The notes under the pieces: model-generated
The model's input: only the letters and a program-made list of their open reading frames with translations
What the model was told of the DNA's origin: nothing
Databases searched by the model: none
Made by a program: the position numbers and the translations under genes
Part shown: positions 45,867-55,751 of the stretch, one piece after another
Position numbering within the stretch: position 1 is the first letter of the stretch
How the letters are laid out: each line of letters begins with the position of its first letter
Source of the DNA: Hypericum androsaemum
Lineage: Eukaryota > Streptophyta > Magnoliopsida > Malpighiales > Hypericaceae
Length of the DNA: 64,000 nt
Assembly: GCA_963995505.1 (NCBI GenBank)
Contig: OZ023188.1
Span: 15,761,912-15,825,911, forward strand
Direction: 5' to 3'

Positions 45867-45971
45867 TTTTAAAAGATAAATATTACACCTAGTTACAATG
45901 CCAGAGATTGAACCTATGACTTCCTTAAAGTAAAACAACGCATATACTGCTAGACCAGATGTCCGTTGACT
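45867..45971 (-). mobile_element. tRNA-derived SINE
   Basis: On the minus strand there is a tRNA-like Pol III promoter: A-box-like TGGTCTAGCAGTA and B box GGTTCAATCTC. The insertion is about 105 bp with a T-run at its + strand left end (A-tail). It is flanked by TAAAATATCTATT (45854-45866) and TAAAATATTTATT (45972-45984). The duplicated flank near 59195-59225 lacks the insertion, providing an empty site. It has no structure of a functional tRNA. Confidence 0.75.
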
Positions 45972-46389
45972 TAAAATATTTATTATAGATACCTTTCAAA
46001 AAAATATCTCTTATAAATTACGTTTTCATATGATCAATCTTCCTAATAAAAGTTTGTTACCGATCTGTCACTATTCACAATCTCTGGATCAAAGTAGAGA
46101 TTAACTTTGATAGCCTAAAAGTCAATAGAGATTTTGAGAGATTTTGTTAAAATTGAAGGAACATTCTTCCTTAATTCAAGGAGGAAATTAAGGAACATGC
46201 TTTCTTAATTTTCTCCCCAATTTAAGGAACATGCTTCCTTAATTTTCTCCTCAATTTCCTCCTCATTTTTCTCCTTAATTGTTTGTTTATATAATTAGGT
46301 AGATTCATTTCTTAGTATAAATATCCATGTTGTACATCATTATTTTCTCAAGTTGTTCATTCATAAATCAAAATCTCTACAACTTCATT

Positions 46390-46560
46390 TCTCATTCTTT
46401 CTCCTTATATGGAGTTTCTCAACTTTTCTATCTTTCTTCTTATATGGAGTTTCTCAATTTCTCCATCTTTCTTCTTATATGGAGTTTATCAATTTCTCCA
46501 TCTTTCTCCTTATATGGAGTTTCTCAATTTCTCATTCTTTCTCCTTATATGGAGATTTTC
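46390..46560 (+). repeat. 35-bp tandem repeat in the copia LTR
   Basis: Units of CTTTCTCCTTATATGGAGTT followed by TCTCAATTTCTCCAT repeat about five times here and about four times in the 3' LTR (47225-47360). Each unit has a short hairpin (CTCCTTATATGGAG). The copy-number difference accounts for the LTR length difference. Confidence 0.85.
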
Positions 46561-46606
46561 AATATGGTATCAGAGCATTAAATCTCTGTACTCTTCCGCT
46601 TGAAAA

Positions 46607-46976
46607 ATATTGTCTTGTTCCTCTTCTTCTGAAGCTGAATATCGAGCCTTAGCATCTGTGAGCTGCGAAATTCAATGGATCACTTACTTGCTCAGAGATT
46701 TAAGGATTCAACACACTCTACATGCTGTTGTCTTCTGCGATAGTCAATCTGCGATACATATAGCTGAAAATCCTGTGTTTCACGAGAGGACAAAACACAT
46801 CGAGATTGATTGCCACTTGGTGCGAGAGAAAATTCAAGATGGGCTGATCAGACTCTTACATGTCCCTGCACTTCACCAAACGGCGGATGTATTAACAAAG
46901 CCTCTACCGTCATCTTTGTTCCTTCATCATGTTTCCAAGCTGGGACTGTTGAGCATCCAAAGTCCAGCTTGCGGGG
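46607..46976 (+). pseudogene. Copia RNase H C-terminal fragment
   Basis: An open frame encoding [52 protein letters not shown] and [11 protein letters not shown], the conserved tail of copia pol. It has no start of its own and runs into the 3' LTR. Close to the corresponding part of the element at 37310-37640. Confidence 0.8.
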
Positions 46977-47369
46977 GAATGTTAAAATTGAAGGAACATT
47001 CTTCCTTAATTCAAGGAGGAAATTAAGGAACATGCTTTCTTAATTTCCTCCCCAATTTAAGGAACATGCTTCCTTAATTTTCTCCTCAATTTCCTCCTCA
47101 TTTTTCTCCTTAATTGTTTGTTTATATAATTAGGTAGATTCATTTCTTAGTATAAATATCCATGTTGTACATCATTATTTTCTCAAGTTGTTCATTCATA
47201 AATCAAAATCTCTACAACTTCATTTCTCATTCTTTCTCCTTATATGGAGTTTCTCAATTTTTCTATCTTTCTTCTTATATGGAGTTTCTCAATTTCTCCA
47301 TCTTTCTCCTTATATGGAGTTTCTCAATTTCTCATTCTTTCTCCTTATATGGAGATTTTCAATAGATTT

Positions 47370-48022
47370 GTGTATTTGTTCACGCCTTTTCCTTTCTTCA
47401 AGAGAGCAAGCAAAAAATCCCATCGCACAAGAAAACACTTATGTTTCCTTTTTAACGCGGGTTACCCACTATTAGTTTTTAATTAATCTGAAATTTGAAG
47501 TAAGTCATGAAATTTTTTTTTCTTATCTTCTGAAAATTAATTTCAAACTTTTAATGTTAAAATTTTCTCATAGTAAATTTAAGTCAAAATTTTCATAGTA
47601 AATAATCAAGAAAAAAAATTAAAATTCTAAAAGCAAGTGTTCAAAAAAATTTCAACAAAACCTAAAACAAAAATGTTTCACGCCGTGATCAAATGAAGAT
47701 CTAGCACCCTATGCTATCGGTTGGCGTCGAGTCAAGTATCTTCTTGGCACTATCATTTCTAAATTTATAAAAAAAATCTTATATAGCATAAGCGATACTC
47801 AATTAATCCACCTCGTAAACTCATAATTGCATTGAAGAAAAATGTTCTCTAATCTCAAATAATTGACAAAGTGCCTCGTGGCATCCCTATGTGTGCCACA
47901 TTCAAAATAAAAGATTGACTTCAGTTTATTTTTATCTTCAACATCACTCGAAGATCTTTGAGCAATGTATGCCAACTCGATCCATTGTTATATTATGAAG
48001 CTCATATACCGTATAGTATAAT
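47370..48022. other. 3' flank of the second P450 unit
   Basis: The first 110 bp match 59385-59515 and 49555-49720, i.e. the duplicated P450 flank. The rest is AT-rich without a recognisable gene. Confidence 0.5.
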
Positions 48023-49286
48023 GGGTTTTTTTCTAAAATAGACAGAAAACTTAGATATATTTTTTAAATAGACAAAAATTTAATATATTCTCGAAATAGG
48101 CAAAAATAATTTTAAAAAAATGGGTGACGACCCACGTAGGATTGTCACACCAATATAATAAAAATATATAATGGAGGCGACCCAACTCCCTGACTTTTTA
48201 AAAAAAAATTTAGTTTCTGTCGGTCGAACTCGATCGGCTTTTGACTTCAAACAAAATTTTGACATTGTTACACTCCGTATTTCGAAAAGTTATAAACAAT
48301 AAAGTTGTAGATATACGTCTCAGCTTTGTACAGCAACTTGAATCAACTCAATCGGAATCTGGAGTAAAAATTTGTATCTCCCAACCTAAATTAGTAGATC
48401 GAACTCGATCGACTTTTGATTTCAAATTTATTTTTGATATCCTTAGACTTTGAATTTTGAAAATTCATAAACTACAAAGTTATATGTCTCAACTTTGCAC
48501 AAAAACTTGAATCACCTCAATCTGATCTCTGGAGTAAGAAGTTACAAAAATTAATTTTTCAAACGAAGTATAAGAGAAGAAAAAAATAATTTTTGCAACT
48601 TCTTACTCCGGAGTCCGATTAAGGTAATTCAAGTTTTTGTGCAAATCTGAGATATATATTTACAACTTTTTAGTTTATAACTTTTCCAAATAGGGAGTGT
48701 AACAATGTTAAAATTTTGTTTGAAGTCAAAAGCCGATCAAGTTCGATCGACTGATTTCGGTTGGGAGACACAAATTTTTACTCCAGAGTCCGATTGAGTT
48801 GATTCAAAATTTTCAAAGTTGAGACATATATCTACAACTTTGTAGTTTATGACTTTTCAAAATTCAAAGTGTAAGGATATCAAAAATAAATTTGAAGTCA
48901 AAAGCCGATCGAGTTCGATCGACTAATTTCGGTTGGGAGATACAAATTTTTACTCCGGATTTCGATTGAGTTGATTCAAGTTGCTGTGCAAAGCTGACAC
49001 GTATATCTACAACTTTATCGTTTATAACTTTTCCAAATACGGAGTGTAACGATGTCGAAAATTCGTTTGAAGTCAAAAGGCGATCGAGTTCGACCGACTG
49101 AAACTAAAAAAAGTCAGGGTGGGTCACCTCCATTATATATTTTTATTATATTGGTGTGGCTACTCCTATGTGCGTTGTCACCCATTTTTTTAAAATTATT
49201 TTTGTTTATTTTGGAAATATATTAAATTTTTGTCTATTTAGGAAATATATCTAAGTTTTTTTTGCCTATTTTAGAAAAAAAACCTC
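48023..49286. mobile_element. Large fold-back element (about 620-bp inverted arms)
   Basis: The 1,264-bp block is nearly palindromic: 48023-48620 pairs with 48625-49286 in inverted order. Ends GGGTTTTTTTCTAAAATAGA and complement GAGGTTTTTTTTCTAAAATA. Inside each arm a module (CTCCGGAGTCCGATTGAGTT, then TACAACTTTGTAGTTTATAA) occurs several times, so the arms are themselves repetitive. Frames such as 48241-48453 and its mirror 48864-49076 are repeat translations. A transcript would form a long hairpin. The target duplication is unclear (a TATAAT-like stretch on both sides). Confidence 0.75.
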
Positions 49287-49725
49287 ATATAATTCATTGA
49301 CAAAAAATATGTGAACTTTCCACATCTTTCTTATATTCTTTTCTACCCACCATCTAATCTGAAACAAAAGTATCATAGATCTACGTCATGATACCAAAAA
49401 ATTGGGTTAATCACAGCGATAATGACATACATATAAAGGAAATTGTTATTGCCATGGGAATTTTCCGGCCATGATCCGTCATTACTCACAATTTCTGGAT
49501 CGAAATAAAGATTAAGTTTCACAGCTTAAAAGCCACTAGAAGTTTTGAGAGAGAGTTGCGTATTTGTTCACTCAAACAAGAAGCATCGCTCATGTTTCTA
49601 TCCAGGAAAGAAACAAAGCCACAACTTTTCCTTTCTTCAAGGAAGCAAACAAAACATCCAATCCCAGAAAAAAACACCCTGTTTCCTTTTTAACGTGGGC
49701 AAACCACTCACTGTTTATTTTTCCG
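49287..49725. other. Duplicated P450 3' flank segment
   Basis: From about 49480 it matches 59280-59530 (GTTTTGAGAGAGAGTTGCGT, CCAGGAAAGAAACAAAGCCA). No gene seen. Confidence 0.6.
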
Positions 49726-50005
49726 TAAATTATACTCAGATCGGTCGTGTATAATTAAATTGATGATTTGGTCTCTCATATTTCAAAAATAATTTTTCCG
49801 TCTCCCATATTAATTTTATTATACTCTCGGATCTTTCGCTGACATCATCAGCTCTTTTTTATTTTTTTCATTAAAATGACCCTTAAAACACAAAAAGTGC
49901 ATCCCCTTCCTCTAAACTGGATCCCTCCTGGCCTCCGACACACTATTCCGACAAAAAATAGCAATTCTAGAAGCAGAAAATAAACTGCATGAACCGAGAA
50001 ACGAC

Positions 50006-52467
50006 TAGAGAACAAGATCGCACAAAGAACACGGAACAAGAGAATTACGTGGTTCGGCCTAATGCCTACGTCCACGGTAAGAAAGGAGAAATTTTATTGA
50101 TGGATCCGAGTCACAAAAGCTATACAAAACCTTAGGTAACATGCCTTTATATAGAGGCAAACCCTTGTTGTACAAGTAAAGATAGGTCTAATTAGGAGTC
50201 CAAAACCAGTCAGAATAGGAATAGGAATAGGAAATAATTCTTTCCTATTTCTCGCCATCCCAACAATCTCCACCTTGGCGAGAAATCATCTCGTGGAAGA
50301 ACCATGAAGCTCCACCCGAACTTCAACAAACTCCACCTTGACAAAACACCGCCCCATGAAGAACCATGAGATCTTGCAAAACCAATCCAACTCCACCGAC
50401 TCCATCTCGGACCATAGATAACTGCATCAACAAGACCATCTCAACTTTCTCTTCACCTTTTGTTCAATCACTTGGAGCCAGCCCCCAAACTCGAGCTTCT
50501 GAGCTTGCTTGGCCTATTCCCTCCAATCTCCATTGAACCCCAACTAGCAAGTCCACCTGCTGAAGCAAACTTGTGACCAATAGATGCGCTCTCTATTTTT
50601 CGGTAAACCCCATGCTCTGCAATCTCGAACTGCTTCTCCGCTGGACCTTCTTGCCTCATACCAATGCTACATGCCATAGCATACAAAGGGCAACCTTTTG
50701 TTCTACCAAGTAGAACCCTTGACATGCCACGAACTCCACTGTTCGGCCTTGAGTGAGATACCTGATTCGCCCGCGGTGCTACCAACGGCTTCGCATTCCC
50801 CATGCAAAACCTACCCAACACCGTTGACGTGCACGTCTCTTTAGACAACCACAGCGGGAACTTGCTAACTTTGTCTCTGCGAATCCCAACTCCACTCAAA
50901 CCATTCATGTCAAGCTTTCGCTCCATCACACAAGAGCTTTTCTCCCCTCTATCGGAACCCAACGATGTGACTCCACCTACAACAGTATTTCCCACTAACC
51001 TATAGGTATTCCTAGCATTCCTTTCACCTTTCATCACCACCATAGCATCCTTCTCCACCTCCATTAGCCCGCCTACAACATTATATTTGTACCCATTATA
51101 ATCTAAGGCTCCTAACGAGATCAAATTCCTCTCCCACTTTGGAACATGCCTAATCTCACACAATTTTTTCTCAACACCATCCCACATCTTGATTTGGATA
51201 TCACCTATGCCAGCAATTCTGCAAGTAGAACCATCACCCATAGTCACCATACCTGAATCAACGAACTTGTAGGTGTCGAACCACCCTCTCTTGGGCGTCA
51301 TGTGGAAAGAGCAAGCGCTATCCAAAATCCAGGAATCAGAATGCTTTGGACTTGACAAAACAGAAAGAAGATCACCATCTGACTCGTCCGAATGTGAGGC
51401 CACATTCACGGAACCTGATCCTTTTTCCTCGCGATCCCGAGTTCTTTTTGGACAATCCTTCTTCACGTGCCCTTTTTCTCCGCACTCGAAGCAATTTCCC
51501 TTGAACCTCCTTGACCACGACTTGGATCCCTTCCTGTCTTTTGCCCCACTACGATCACCATGGCTACCCCTCACAACTAGCCCTTCCGCTTGTTCATCGT
51601 CAATTTTCCTTCTTTGATGAAACCCTAGCAGAGCACTTGTGATATCTTCCAACACCAGGGACTTCTTCCCCCAAGTTAGAGTTGTAACCAAATTTTCGTA
51701 GGAGCCAGGTAAATAATTCAGCAGCAACAATGCCTTGTCTTCTTCCTCGAACTTCACATCAACCTTTCTCAAGTCGCTCGCAAGTTGACTGAAACCATTA
51801 ATGTGTTGGCTCAAATCCGAGCCCTCCTTCATCTTGAGCCCGTACAATCTTTGCTTAAGATAAAGCTTGTTCGACAAAGACTTAGACATATACCTTGCTT
51901 CCAATTTCTTCCATACCTTAGCTGGTGACTCCTCATCCATGACGTGATACATCACATCATTCGTCAAGCACAAGTAAATTGTCGCCACCGCCTTGGCCCC
52001 CATCTCCTTCCACTCTTGCTCCTCCATCTTCTCGGGATTCTTCTCCGAGAGCGCGATGACCATCCCTTGTTGCACGAGGAGATCCTTGACACGCCTTTGC
52101 CATAACCCAAAATTCGAAGAACCATCGAACTTCACAAGAGCAAACTTCGCGCCGTCCGTCATCCTCCAACCCAAGCTCTTGATATCAATTGTTAAGAATT
52201 CAGCAACTAGAGAACAAGATCGCACAAAGAACACAGAACAAGAGAATTATGTGGTTTGGCCTAATGCCTACGTCCACGGTGAGAAAGGAGAAATTTTATT
52301 GATGGATCCGAGTCACAAAAGCTATACAAAACCTTAGATAACATGCCTTTATATAGAGGCAAACCCTTGTTGTACAAGTAAAGATAGGTCTAATTAGGAG
52401 TCCAAAACTAGTCAGAATAGGAATAGGAATAGGAAATAAGTCTTTCCTATTTCTCGCCATCCCAACA
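50006..52467 (-). mobile_element. Non-autonomous Ty1/copia element with intact gag-protease ORF
   Basis: LTRs 50006-50265 (3' LTR, missing about 18 bases at its outer end) and 52190-52467 (5' LTR, 278 bp, TGTTGGGATGGCGAG to TTCTTAACA on the minus strand). The primer region TTGATATCAAGAGCTTGG lies inside the 5' LTR boundary and CAAGGTGGAGAT before the 3' LTR. LTRs differ at roughly seven positions, mostly C/T or G/A. The outer edge on the left coincides with a roughly 50-bp deletion of host sequence as judged from 59830-59880. Confidence 0.88.
50468..52162 (-). CDS. Copia gag-protease polyprotein (564 aa, no polymerase)
   Basis: Starts MTDGAKFALVKFDGSSNFGL at 52162, just after the primer site; the frame is open further upstream but only into the LTR. 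Gag domain (WQRRVKDLLVQQGM, LSQHINGFSQLASDLRKVD, ALLLLNYLPGSYE), zinc knuckle CFECGEKGHVKKDC (about residues 225-240), protease region WILDSACSFHMTPKRGWFD (DSA instead of the usual DSG), then gag-pre-integrase-like sequence (HVPKWERNLISLGALD). The last about 130 residues do not resemble integrase and the frame ends before any RT. An uninterrupted frame in a non-autonomous element suggests recent origin or selection for gag. Confidence 0.82.
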   Translation of the reverse strand: MTDGAKFALVKFDGSSNFGLWQRRVKDLLVQQGMVIALSEKNPEKMEEQEWKEMGAKAVATIYLCLTNDVMYHVMDEESPAKVWKKLEARYMSKSLSNKLYLKQRLYGLKMKEGSDLSQHINGFSQLASDLRKVDVKFEEEDKALLLLNYLPGSYENLVTTLTWGKKSLVLEDITSALLGFHQRRKIDDEQAEGLVVRGSHGDRSGAKDRKGSKSWSRRFKGNCFECGEKGHVKKDCPKRTRDREEKGSGSVNVASHSDESDGDLLSVLSSPKHSDSWILDSACSFHMTPKRGWFDTYKFVDSGMVTMGDGSTCRIAGIGDIQIKMWDGVEKKLCEIRHVPKWERNLISLGALDYNGYKYNVVGGLMEVEKDAMVVMKGERNARNTYRLVGNTVVGGVTSLGSDRGEKSSCVMERKLDMNGLSGVGIRRDKVSKFPLWLSKETCTSTVLGRFCMGNAKPLVAPRANQVSHSRPNSGVRGMSRVLLGRTKGCPLYAMACSIGMRQEGPAEKQFEIAEHGVYRKIESASIGHKFASAGGLASWGSMEIGGNRPSKLRSSSLGAGSK

Positions 52468-52732
52468 ACTTCCAACACCGAGAAACGACGTCGTACCACT
52501 CGACCCTCACCCCGATCATCTTGCAATCGGATCGCCCTAAAAAACTACCGCTCGTCTTCACGGAGAATATGTGGTCGTTGGAGAGCTTCTGGAGGTTGCG
52601 CCAGTGGTTAACGTCCTCCTCCTCCGGCCACTCTATGGCCTCCTCCTCTCCCTCCCAATTTCATGAAGATCCTAGTTCGAGTCCAGGAACCCAGTTCGAG
52701 TTCAGGAAGCCAGATTGAGTCCGGCCGCATCG

Positions 52733-52875
52733 GTCCCGATCACTGTCCCACTCCCTCTTTCTCTCCTTCCCCGCGTCGGGCCCAGTCATCGTCCCACTCC
52801 CTCTTTCTCTCCTTTCCCGCGTCTGTCCCGATCACCATCCCACTCCCTCTTTCTCTCCTCCCCCGTGTCGGTCCC
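52733..52875 (+). repeat. 47-bp tandem repeat, three units
   Basis: Three units containing GTCCCACTCCCTCTTTCTCT followed by CCTTCCCCGCGTC with small differences. Pyrimidine-rich; the Ser/Pro-rich frames over it are repeat-derived. Confidence 0.8.
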
Positions 52876-53495
52876 GATCATCATCATCAGTCCGAAAACA
52901 CCAACAACGTCGCCACAATGGCCTCATCGGCGGCTTCTAGAGGCGGACGCGAGGTGACGAGGAATGGAGAAAAAGGAAACTAGGGGGACGATAATGGCTT
53001 ATGCATCTTGTTGTGGGTCAACGTCGATTAATTGTCCTCTTCTTCTATTGGTTGTCCGGAGAAGACGAGATCTGGAATTTTTTTATTGATCGGAAAGAAA
53101 TTTATCGCCGGAGAAGACTATTGGAGATGTCTGGATTGCCTGAGAAGATGACCAGATATACTTGTTTTATTTTTTATTAAATTATAAGGGTATAATAGTC
53201 ATTTCCAAGATTAAAAAATAAAAAATCGAATGATGACATCAGCAAGGGACCTTAGAGTTCAATAAAAGCAAACTACCGGGACCGAAGTTTCGATTTCAAA
53301 ATAACAGGGACTACAATAGTGATTTAAGCAAATCTCTGGAACCTGAGAACAATTTGCCCAAAATTAATAGACCTTTCTCAAGTCAATTCTGGCAACTTTT
53401 TTTGGGTGAATTTGGTGGGTTCAGAGCACCCATGCATTGAAAACACTAAACTACACTGGAAACATAAAGGGATAGATCCTCCTGTACAAAGAGAC

Positions 53496-54654
53496 TGTTG
53501 TTTGTCGGAGGTGGTGTATTTGATTAGGTTATTATAAAGTCGAGGCAAGAGTTACTCTTTCTCCGTAAGACGAGATTGCCCCGTATTCAGTGCTTACGGG
53601 CTGCGACAATTATCCCCAAGATACAACGACTAGGCTGCTTCCGAGTTCGTAGCGCAACGACCCTCGAAGCTTCAGGCGAACTTTAGAAATTCGGAACTTT
53701 CTGTGAGAGGGAGAGAGAGAGCCTACAATTGCTAACGAATGCTTATGCAAGTTATAGTGGGGTGAGATGAATTCAGTGCTTACGGGCTGCGGCAATCGTC
53801 CCCAAGATACAACGACTAGGCTGCTTCCGAGTTCGTAGCACAACGACCCTTGAAGCTTCAGGCGAACCTTGGAAATTCAAAACTTTCTGAGAGAGGGAGA
53901 GAGAGCCTACAATTGCTAACGAATGCTTATGCAAGTTGTAGTGGGGTGAGATGCAAATGAGGGGGAATGGCCTATTTATAGGCAAGGATTATTGGAATCC
54001 GAATGGCTGCCAGGCACTTCCGAGGGGGCACCATGCTCTCACATTTCTGGGAGCCGAGGCACCCTTTCGGCCACCAATTTTCTGGATGTCTGTAGGGTGT
54101 CTCTTCAGGGCTCCTGGATGCCTACTGGTGTCTCTTCGGCCACAGGCCTTCCAGGCACTCCTCGTGCCTCTTCGGTGGCAATCTAGAAGCCTCCAGGATG
54201 TTCCAGTTTCTGGACGCACGCTGGTGGCACTTCATCCGTTGGCCAGCTCGCATCCCTTCGCGAGGGATCTTGCAACCTTTCGGCCGTCTGGATGTTCTAG
54301 CCCTTCGGTGACCATCCCAAAGACGCTCGCAGCCCCTCGCGATGATGCGCGCATGCAAAGTGCCAAGTGCGCCACAAAGCGCCCATTGCGACCTGTGTCT
54401 AATGCGCCATTGCGACCTACGTCTAATGCGCCATGTGCACACGCACACCCACACGCACGTGCTCGTGCTTGGATGGTGCGACGCAGGCAGCTTCGGTCAG
54501 CTCTTCAGGTAGAACATTTAATGTTACACCAGCTTGGAGCTTCTCCTTATAAACAGGGAAAATTCCCTTGCGATTTCTGATGTGGTAATCCCATCCTCAG
54601 CTTGGGCCTTTCAGCTTGGGCCAAATGCATTAATTATGCATTCAAAACCCAACA
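53496..54654 (-). mobile_element. Solo LTR, about 1.16 kb (TSD GAGAC/GAGGC)
   Basis: Begins TGTTGTTTGTCGG and ends AAAACCCAACA, flanked by GAGAC (53491-53495) and GAGGC (54655-54659), one mismatch. Contains a direct duplication of about 183 bp, a TATTTATAGG motif near 53972, and a GC-rich half. Orientation is inferred as minus from the position of the TATA-like CTATAAATAGGCC complement. The family is not determinable without internal sequence. Open frames here are not genes. Confidence 0.65.
53587..53951. repeat. Direct duplication of about 183 bp
   Basis: Two successive copies from TATTCAGTGCTTACGGGCTG to GTTATAGTGGGGTGAGATG, differing by about 15 substitutions. Lies within the solo LTR. 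Confidence 0.88.
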
Positions 54655-54721
54655 GAGGCAACAACTCCCCGGAGGATCCTTCAAAATTTGAAGGCCACTC
54701 AGGAGATTGGGGGTAAGTCTA

Positions 54722-55048
54722 TGTTGAGAATCCCATATCAGTTAAAATACAAGTGGTGGACAAGTTTATAAGCGTGGAAAATCCACCAACCCATTGCCTT
54801 AAGGTTTTGGGTTGGATATGAAGATTCTAACATGGTGTCAGAGCGGGTTGATCCCGTGCCCATCATTGTGCTCACACGACCCCCAATTGATGGCACATGA
54901 AGCGGTGAAGCCTGTGCAAACTTCGACCCGAGGTGGGTCTCGTTTGAGGGGGCGTGTTGAGAATCTCACATCGGTTAAAACACGAGTGGGGAGCAAGTTT
55001 ATAAACTCATTACTTTAAGATTTTGGGTTTGATATGGAAATTCTAACA
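54722..55048 (+). mobile_element. TRIM retrotransposon (TSD GTCTA)
   Basis: Terminal direct repeats 54722-54832 (111 bp) and 54955-55048 (94 bp), both TGTTGAGAATC...ATTCTAACA. The primer site TGGTGTCAGAGC begins at 54833 and the polypurine tract GAGGGGGCG precedes the second repeat. Perfect duplications GTCTA at 54717-54721 and 55049-55053. Total 327 bp, no coding capacity. Confidence 0.93.
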
Positions 55049-55342
55049 GTCTAGATAGCCTATCAGTTATCGTGTTGCACTCTCGATGACAAAATACAAT
55101 CTCGATCCGCTCGTGGAGACGAATCAATTGTTGACAGTTACTCACAACTCACAAGGAAGTGTAGCGGCCTCTCTCTACCAACTCCCTCGGCTACGAATCA
55201 GTTGTTGACAGTCTATTCTGGCAACTTGATCAGTGGTTTCGAAGAAAAAGAAAGAGAAGGAATGCGCACGTACCTTTTTTTTTCGGTGGAAAATGCGCAC
55301 GTACCTTTTATCTTAAAGTAACATGCACCAACGCGTACTCAG

Positions 55343-55350
55343 TGACGTCG
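55343..55350. promoter_or_regulatory. Changed TGACG motif upstream of the third intact P450
   Basis: TGACGTCG replaces the palindromic TGACGTCA of the two other intact genes at the same relative place. The TGACG half is kept but the palindrome is broken. Confidence 0.4.
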
Positions 55351-55664
55351 TATTATAATCATTGTGGATGAAACTGATCTTCGCTCTCGTGGCTTCGGAT
55401 AGATGTCGACCCCTCTTACCTCTTTTTTCTTTGTCTTCTCTTTTGACACGGAATCCAACCATCTTTGGAAATTTCATAGAAATATTGGCTACTATTTATT
55501 GTATCGATTAATATAAATTTGAGATAAGTGTGATATTTAATAAATTATAAAATTTTTTAAATAAATATTTAATACTAATATGTTTTCAAGACAATAAACT
55601 CGGATCTATCTGAACTAGAACGACGTTTTAAGGTAAAGTGGCTCCTACTTGTACCTTGTTTGTG

Positions 55665-55672
55665 TATAAATA
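55665..55672 (+). promoter_or_regulatory. TATA box of the third intact P450
   Basis: TATAAATA, 87 bp before the ATG, identical in placement to that of the first gene. Confidence 0.7.
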
Positions 55673-55751
55673 TCCGATCATCCATCACCGGAACACCCAA
55701 ATCAAACTCGAAGCACATTCCAAATTTGCAACACAAAGATCGACCATCGCA

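Larger units (their letters stand above)
46145..47364 (+). mobile_element. Internally deleted Ty1/copia element (TSD GATTT)
   Basis: LTRs 46145-46564 (420 bp) and 46980-47364 (385 bp), perfect 5-bp duplications GATTT at 46140-46144 and 47365-47369. The primer site TGGTATCAGAGC begins right after the 5' LTR at 46565 and the polypurine tract GCGGGGGAA precedes the 3' LTR. The interior is only about 415 bp and encodes the end of RNase H ([20 protein letters not shown] to [13 protein letters not shown]). The LTRs differ by very few bases plus one 35-bp repeat unit, so insertion was recent. It must use proteins of another element. Confidence 0.92.
49726..53358. mobile_element. TIR transposon (MULE-like), split by a copia element
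   Basis: The left end AAATTATACTCAGATC and the complement of the right end AAATTGTTCTCAGGTTCC begin an inverted similarity of about 130 bp that includes TGACATCATCAG/TGATGTCATCA and TTTATTATACTC. Without the nested copia (50006-52467) the element is about 1.15 kb. A related left half is at 59535-60122. No transposase. The target duplication was not resolved. The central part has a triplet of 47-bp repeats and a GC-rich frame (52521-52718) of unknown origin. Confidence 0.6.
53399..55214 (-). mobile_element. 5'-truncated LINE, reversed, with two nested insertions (TSD ATTCTGGCAACTT)
   Basis: Flanked by the 13-bp duplication ATTCTGGCAACTT at 53386-53398 and 55215-55227. The + strand left end starts with a T-run (A-tail on the minus strand). 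At the far end the minus strand reads LIRLHERIEIVFCHRECNTI and TDRLSR, the RNase H-like region of plant L1 elements. Nested inside are a solo LTR (53496-54654) and a TRIM (54722-55048). The LINE itself is only about 330 bp. It interrupts the upstream flank of the third intact P450. Confidence 0.85.

Noticed and set aside
45880..45972. A tRNA gene
   Set aside because: A and B boxes are present but no cloverleaf or anticodon arm can be formed. Duplications and the A-tail show a SINE.
46327..46652. Plus-strand hydrophobic frames (YGVSQFLHLSPYMEF repeats), also at 47162-47486
   Set aside because: Translations of the 35-bp LTR repeat in three frames, not a membrane protein.
48241..49076. Two similar 70-codon frames on opposite strands
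   Set aside because: They are mirror images produced by the fold-back element.
53951..54580. A 209-codon plus-strand frame and its minus-strand partner
   Set aside because: They lie in the GC-rich half of a solo LTR, with low-complexity Arg/Ala/His-rich translation and no domain.
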